Made by a program: the position numbers and the translations under genes. The notes beneath the pieces were generated by a model. It was not told where the DNA came from, did no database searches, and saw only the letters and a list, made by a program, of their open reading frames with translations. Shown in pieces: positions 30,342-33,991 of a DNA stretch of 33,991 bases. How positions within the stretch are numbered: the first letter of the stretch is position 1; every line of letters starts with the position of its first letter. Origin of the DNA: Candolleomyces eurysporus (taxonomy: Eukaryota > Basidiomycota > Agaricomycetes > Agaricales > Psathyrellaceae); contig JANBPK010001285.1 in the NCBI GenBank assembly GCA_027579435.1, positions 1-33,991 on the forward strand, given 5' to 3'.

Positions 30342-31043
30342 CCATTCACTACCCTTGTCCTACACAGGAGGAAGCTTGCTAGTTCTGTTGCCATCGAATC
30401 AACGAGCTCCCTTTAGAACATGGGTAGTCTAGTTGAAGTCAGCGTCGCTCAGGCTGGGCATACCTTCTGTTTTGATCGTGAAGGGTAGTGGATTGCTATG
30501 TGGTGCGACATTACTCGTGTACTACCACAATGCCACTCAACGCCCGACACTTTGAACATCTCAAAGAAGTGCACCAATTTCGAGTCGATGAACAACTCAT
30601 CAACCTTATCACTATAATATATATTTAGCTTTCACTCCGTTTTTCGCGTGGACCGGTAATCTTTGAAGAAAGGACCGAACAATTGGGCTGTATTGGTGCG
30701 TGATCCAAAATCTATCTCACTGAACTGTCACATTTTGGGNCAGGACTACTATGGATGGCACAGCAGAATACAGATCATCTTGTTGATGACCACTCTATCA
30801 GCTTTGTATCTTCTGTTCTGGACTTCACCGAGCTGACCACAAAACCTCCGAGCGTCTACACTCTATGAATGGCTTTACTGTTGTTTTCCCGTGTTTGCCT
30901 CTCGTCGACAGGCGAGGTGATGCTCATTTCGCTGCTGCGCACCCCAGTCCTTGCTTACCGCTGACCACCAAAATCCTCTCTTCTAGTCTCCCAGAGGTAA
31001 TTCTACACCTGGGACTTGTAACTCTGTTGCTTCGCACAACCCG
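30342..31043. promoter_or_regulatory. Upstream region of NACHT gene N2
   Basis: No gene seen. It contains a TATAATATATATT tract near 30613-30626 and an N at 30740. The last few hundred bases are presumed to hold the N2 promoter; no specific binding site is claimed. Confidence 0.35.
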
Positions 31044-33593
31044 ATGTCCAATCGCCCTATAAACAGCGCCGGGCGCGTTGAGAATGCCAATTTTGGCGAT
31101 AACTTTGGTGAGTTCTGTTGCCGAGCGAACGGATGGATGGGTGTGTTAAGTTTGGTCGGGTTACTTCTCAGGTATCATCAGTCAGGGTGCCGGGTCCATA
31201 GACGCGAGTGCACACTGGCACCGCGCTCGAATCGGTCAGCAAACCAATTTCTCTGGAAATCAGTACCAGTTCTTTAACGTGCATTCGGGGGAGGGTGAGT
31301 GAACCAATCAGAATAGTACTCTTGCTAATATGTATTCTTCAAGACCTGATCCATCGACTCAACCCAATTCTTGATGCGTCACACACCCGAAATCGCAAGC
31401 GATCACCTCCCGATTCGGAATGCTTTCCTGGAACCAGGGAGGAGCCCATTCAAGAGATCATTGTCTGGGCCGACGGCGGCGAAAAAAGTGAGTTGTTATT
31501 CTACTACCCAGGGCCCTACATAGTAAACAAAGCCTGTAATAGATTCGTATTTGTACACGAAGGGCCATTCCTTGGGCCCCAGCAGAATATGCCATCATAG
31601 AAACTCCCCACATCTACTGGCTTCACGGATTTGCAGGATGCGGCAAATCATCGATTTCGCTAGAGGTGGCCAAGCTATACGCGGGTGCTGGGCGCCTCCT
31701 TGCCACCTACTTCTTCTTTCGGGGGGCGGGAGATAGGAGCACAATGAACAGGTTTGCAGCGACGCTAGCCAGCCAATTGGTGGCTGCAATTCCTGCCACA
31801 GCGCCCTTGATTGAGGCTGCTGTGAGGAGAGAGCCAGGAATAGTGACGGGCGATGCGTCCCTAGCTACGCAGCTTGATCTCCTTATCCTGTCTCCGTTTC
31901 AGGCTGTCATTGACCAGGGTGTTCTTGGGGAGACCCTCGGCAAGGGACCCTTCCTCATCATCATTGATGGTCTTGACGAATGCGAGGACAAGCAAGGGGT
32001 GGAAGAGCTCGTCGATCACATGCTCGACTTTTTCAAAGAACACCCGAACATTGCCTTGCGTATCTTCTTTGCTAGTCGGGTCGAACAACACATCCGCGAG
32101 CGCCTAGAGACTGACGGGGTTCTGCTGGGGGATCTCGACAGTCACTCGCCACGGAAAGACATTGAAAAATTCCTACAGGCCTCATTCCAAACGGTAGCCA
32201 AACGAGACCGTGTCATCCGAGCGTACGTTCAGGCGCGTGGGTCGTGGCCAACGAAGCCGGACATGGACAAGTTGATCTCGCACATCAATGGATCATTCGT
32301 TCTGGCGTCGACAATGTTTAAATACATAGTTCAACCGCCTACCCAAGAAGATCCCACGACACCGATGGAACGCCTCCCTCTTACTCTGGAGATGAACGGC
32401 CTGGATGACCTGTACGCCCAAACACTTGCTCGTTCAGAACATCTCCCCCATTTCCGCAATATCATCTCTACTATCGCACTCCTAAACATGCCACTCCCGA
32501 TTGTCAAGATAGCGGAGCTTCTTGGCATCGAAGCATTCGAAGCCATTCGTGTCCTGTTGAACCTACAAGCCATTATTCATGTCCCAGGAAGTGACGAGAA
32601 AGGAGAAGTGACGCTGTGCCATACCTCCCTCCGTGACTTTCTCACCACAGAAAGCCGCTCGAAAACTTTCTTCGTCCCACCCTTGTTTCATCTTCATCTA
32701 TCCTACTACTACTTTACGTCCGCGATTGAAAGGAGCAATGAGCCGCTCTCCAGGTTCAACTACCGGCATTTTGATACCCATTGGCAATCATTCATGGCTT
32801 CCGAAACCTGCGACTTCATCAAAGAGATCGAGCAGCTCAAGGCTTGTCAACCTCTATTTGTCGATAGACTGCCTTATCACGCCTTCCTCGGCTCTATGCT
32901 CTTTGACACCCTCTTCCTGACAGAATCATGGCCCTTGAATGATGCGTCGTACCTACTTACCGAGTGTACCAAGCAATTTACACTGGCGGTAGAATGCCCT
33001 GACCATCTCATTCAGCTCTGGCTGGAAGAAAGCTTGCGTTATGATGCCGATTCCGATCCGCGCACGGTTGAATTCACTGAATACACATGCGAAGCATTGG
33101 AACAAGACGTGCAACGCGCATCAACCGCGATCCGTGCTAATGTATGTTTTTCGAATTTCGCTCTTCTGTTATTTCAGACAACTGAAATCACCCATGCAGT
33201 TTCCAAACACTCCAGGGCATCAGGCTTCCTTAAGTGGGATGGAAAAAGAGTTTGTTGTTGATAACGTTCGTGCGGTCGATCCAGGGCTCCAGTTTTACCA
33301 TGGTGCTAACCCCAGTTTACAGAGTTTCCGCTCGGGCATTGATGTTTTCAACGTACGTCAGTTGTCGCATCTTGAAGATATGAAAGTCACTGAATAGTCC
33401 TTGACAGACGCTACGATGGATAGTGGCTCGCGCTCGGTTCAAATGGGAAGAACTGAAGCTTACACCGTACCCTCCCCTAGAGCTTTCACCAATATGCCAT
33501 TTTCCCGAGGGTAGAAAATTTAGACCTTTACACGAGAGGAGGTCGTCAAAGATAGTGATTGAGAATCCATGTCTTCCGATCCGTAATAGTTGA
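31044..33593 (+). CDS. NACHT-domain NTPase N2 (NLR-like), six exons
   Basis: Paralogue of N1. The model is 31044-31107, 31172-31294, 31344-31487, 31586-33141, 33200-33352 and 33408-33593, about 741 aa. The acceptor of the third intron could also be 31582 or 31600 (all in frame). Exon 1 reads MSNRPINSAGRVENANFGDN, exon 2 SIDASAHWHRARIGQQTNFS then GNQYQFFNVHSGE, and exon 3 RLNPILDASHTRNRKRSPP and ECFPGTREE. The P-loop is GFAGCGKSS (about residue 125), Walker B LIIIDGLDEC (about 234), then FFASRVEQHIRE, HINGSFVLAS and LCHTSLRDFL. The fifth exon is in a different frame from the fourth, which makes the 58-nt intron 33142-33199 necessary. The tail WIVARARFKWEELK is shared with N1. The frame starting at GTG 31666 is only the central exon. 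Confidence 0.85.
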
Positions 33594-33991
33594 ACCGGTA
33601 AGCCCTTCCCGATTACTCGAATCCTGGCAGGGCGTTGAATCCATTGCACGCAATAGCGCTACTTCCTGTCGATCCATCGTTCTATATCTTGACCACGCTG
33701 CCAACACAAAACGCGGCTCTGTGTCACCATCCACTTCAACAGACCATGATATCACGCATCGAGTTTAGAATTTCTGGTGGGACGAAAAGCCGCGGCGAAA
33801 ACCCTCCTCGTCTGTTCCAGTTCCCTCCAAAAATCGATGTTGCCGAAAACGCTGTAACCCTTTTACCCAAATCGAAGATGGTGGTGGAGTGTTCTGCCGG
33901 AATCGAGTAGTTTCGGAGGTGAAGAACGGGCGGGCAGGGAGAAGGGAATTTAAAGCCAATTGGTTGGATCGATGGAAGCCGAGGACAATAT
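33594..33991. other. 3' flank of N2 to window end
   Basis: No gene recognised. The first part is similar to the N1 3' flank. Short open frames on both strands have no recognisable motifs. Confidence 0.4.

Overview
This window is nuclear DNA of a filamentous fungus, most probably a mushroom-forming basidiomycete (Agaricomycetes). The evidence is short spliceosomal introns (about 46-70 nt, GT..AG, CTAA/CTGA-type branch sites), NACHT P-loop NTPases with the family's usual DASHTRNR / FPGTR N-terminal block, a fungal Zn2Cys6-type regulator fragment, a fungal universal-stress protein, and copia, gypsy and DIRS retroelements. No genus is claimed. At least seven single N characters sit next to homopolymer runs. 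Where coding context allows a test (25364 and 7253), removing the N restores the frame, so they look like sequencing or assembly artefacts.

Layout. 1-3286 holds a decayed DIRS-type retroelement on the minus strand (gag zinc knuckle, reverse transcriptase, RNase H, tyrosine recombinase). Its gag is cut at 3286/3287 by the LTR end of a minus-strand Ty1/copia element (3287-~7560). The copia element has no 5' LTR and stops about 100 bp before a universal-stress-protein gene (7666-8486, plus strand, three exons).

From 9 to 16.4 kb lies a tandem array of four minus-strand copies (here A1-A4) of a small three-exon gene family that I do not recognise by name. Its second exon carries an F..A..F.I.....(N)V(T) motif resembling the extreme N-termini of mushroom NACHT proteins. 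A1 and A2 look intact, A3 lacks its start and a splice donor, and A4 is cut short. A degenerate second universal-stress-protein copy (13.37-13.68 kb) and a frameshifted Zn2Cys6-regulator fragment (14.99-15.91 kb) lie inside the array. The array appears to have grown by duplication of a [stress protein + family A] unit.

From 16.47 to 24.7 kb the DNA is repeat-rich: a truncated Ty3/gypsy gag-pol, two direct copies of a 1.06-1.25 kb terminal repeat flanking 2.3 kb of non-coding DNA, an 832-bp hAT-like non-autonomous transposon with a perfect 8-bp target duplication, and a G20 tract.

From 25.1 kb to the end are two paralogous NACHT genes on the plus strand (N1 25120-27447, N2 31044-33593). For both, the sequence supports multi-exon models running well past the single long open frame. 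They share a C-terminal tail and a similar 3' flank but differ at the extreme N-terminus, as expected for a diversifying intracellular recognition (NLR-like) family. The most interesting part is the pairing of full NACHT receptors with a neighbouring array of short proteins that carry only an NLR-like N-terminal motif.
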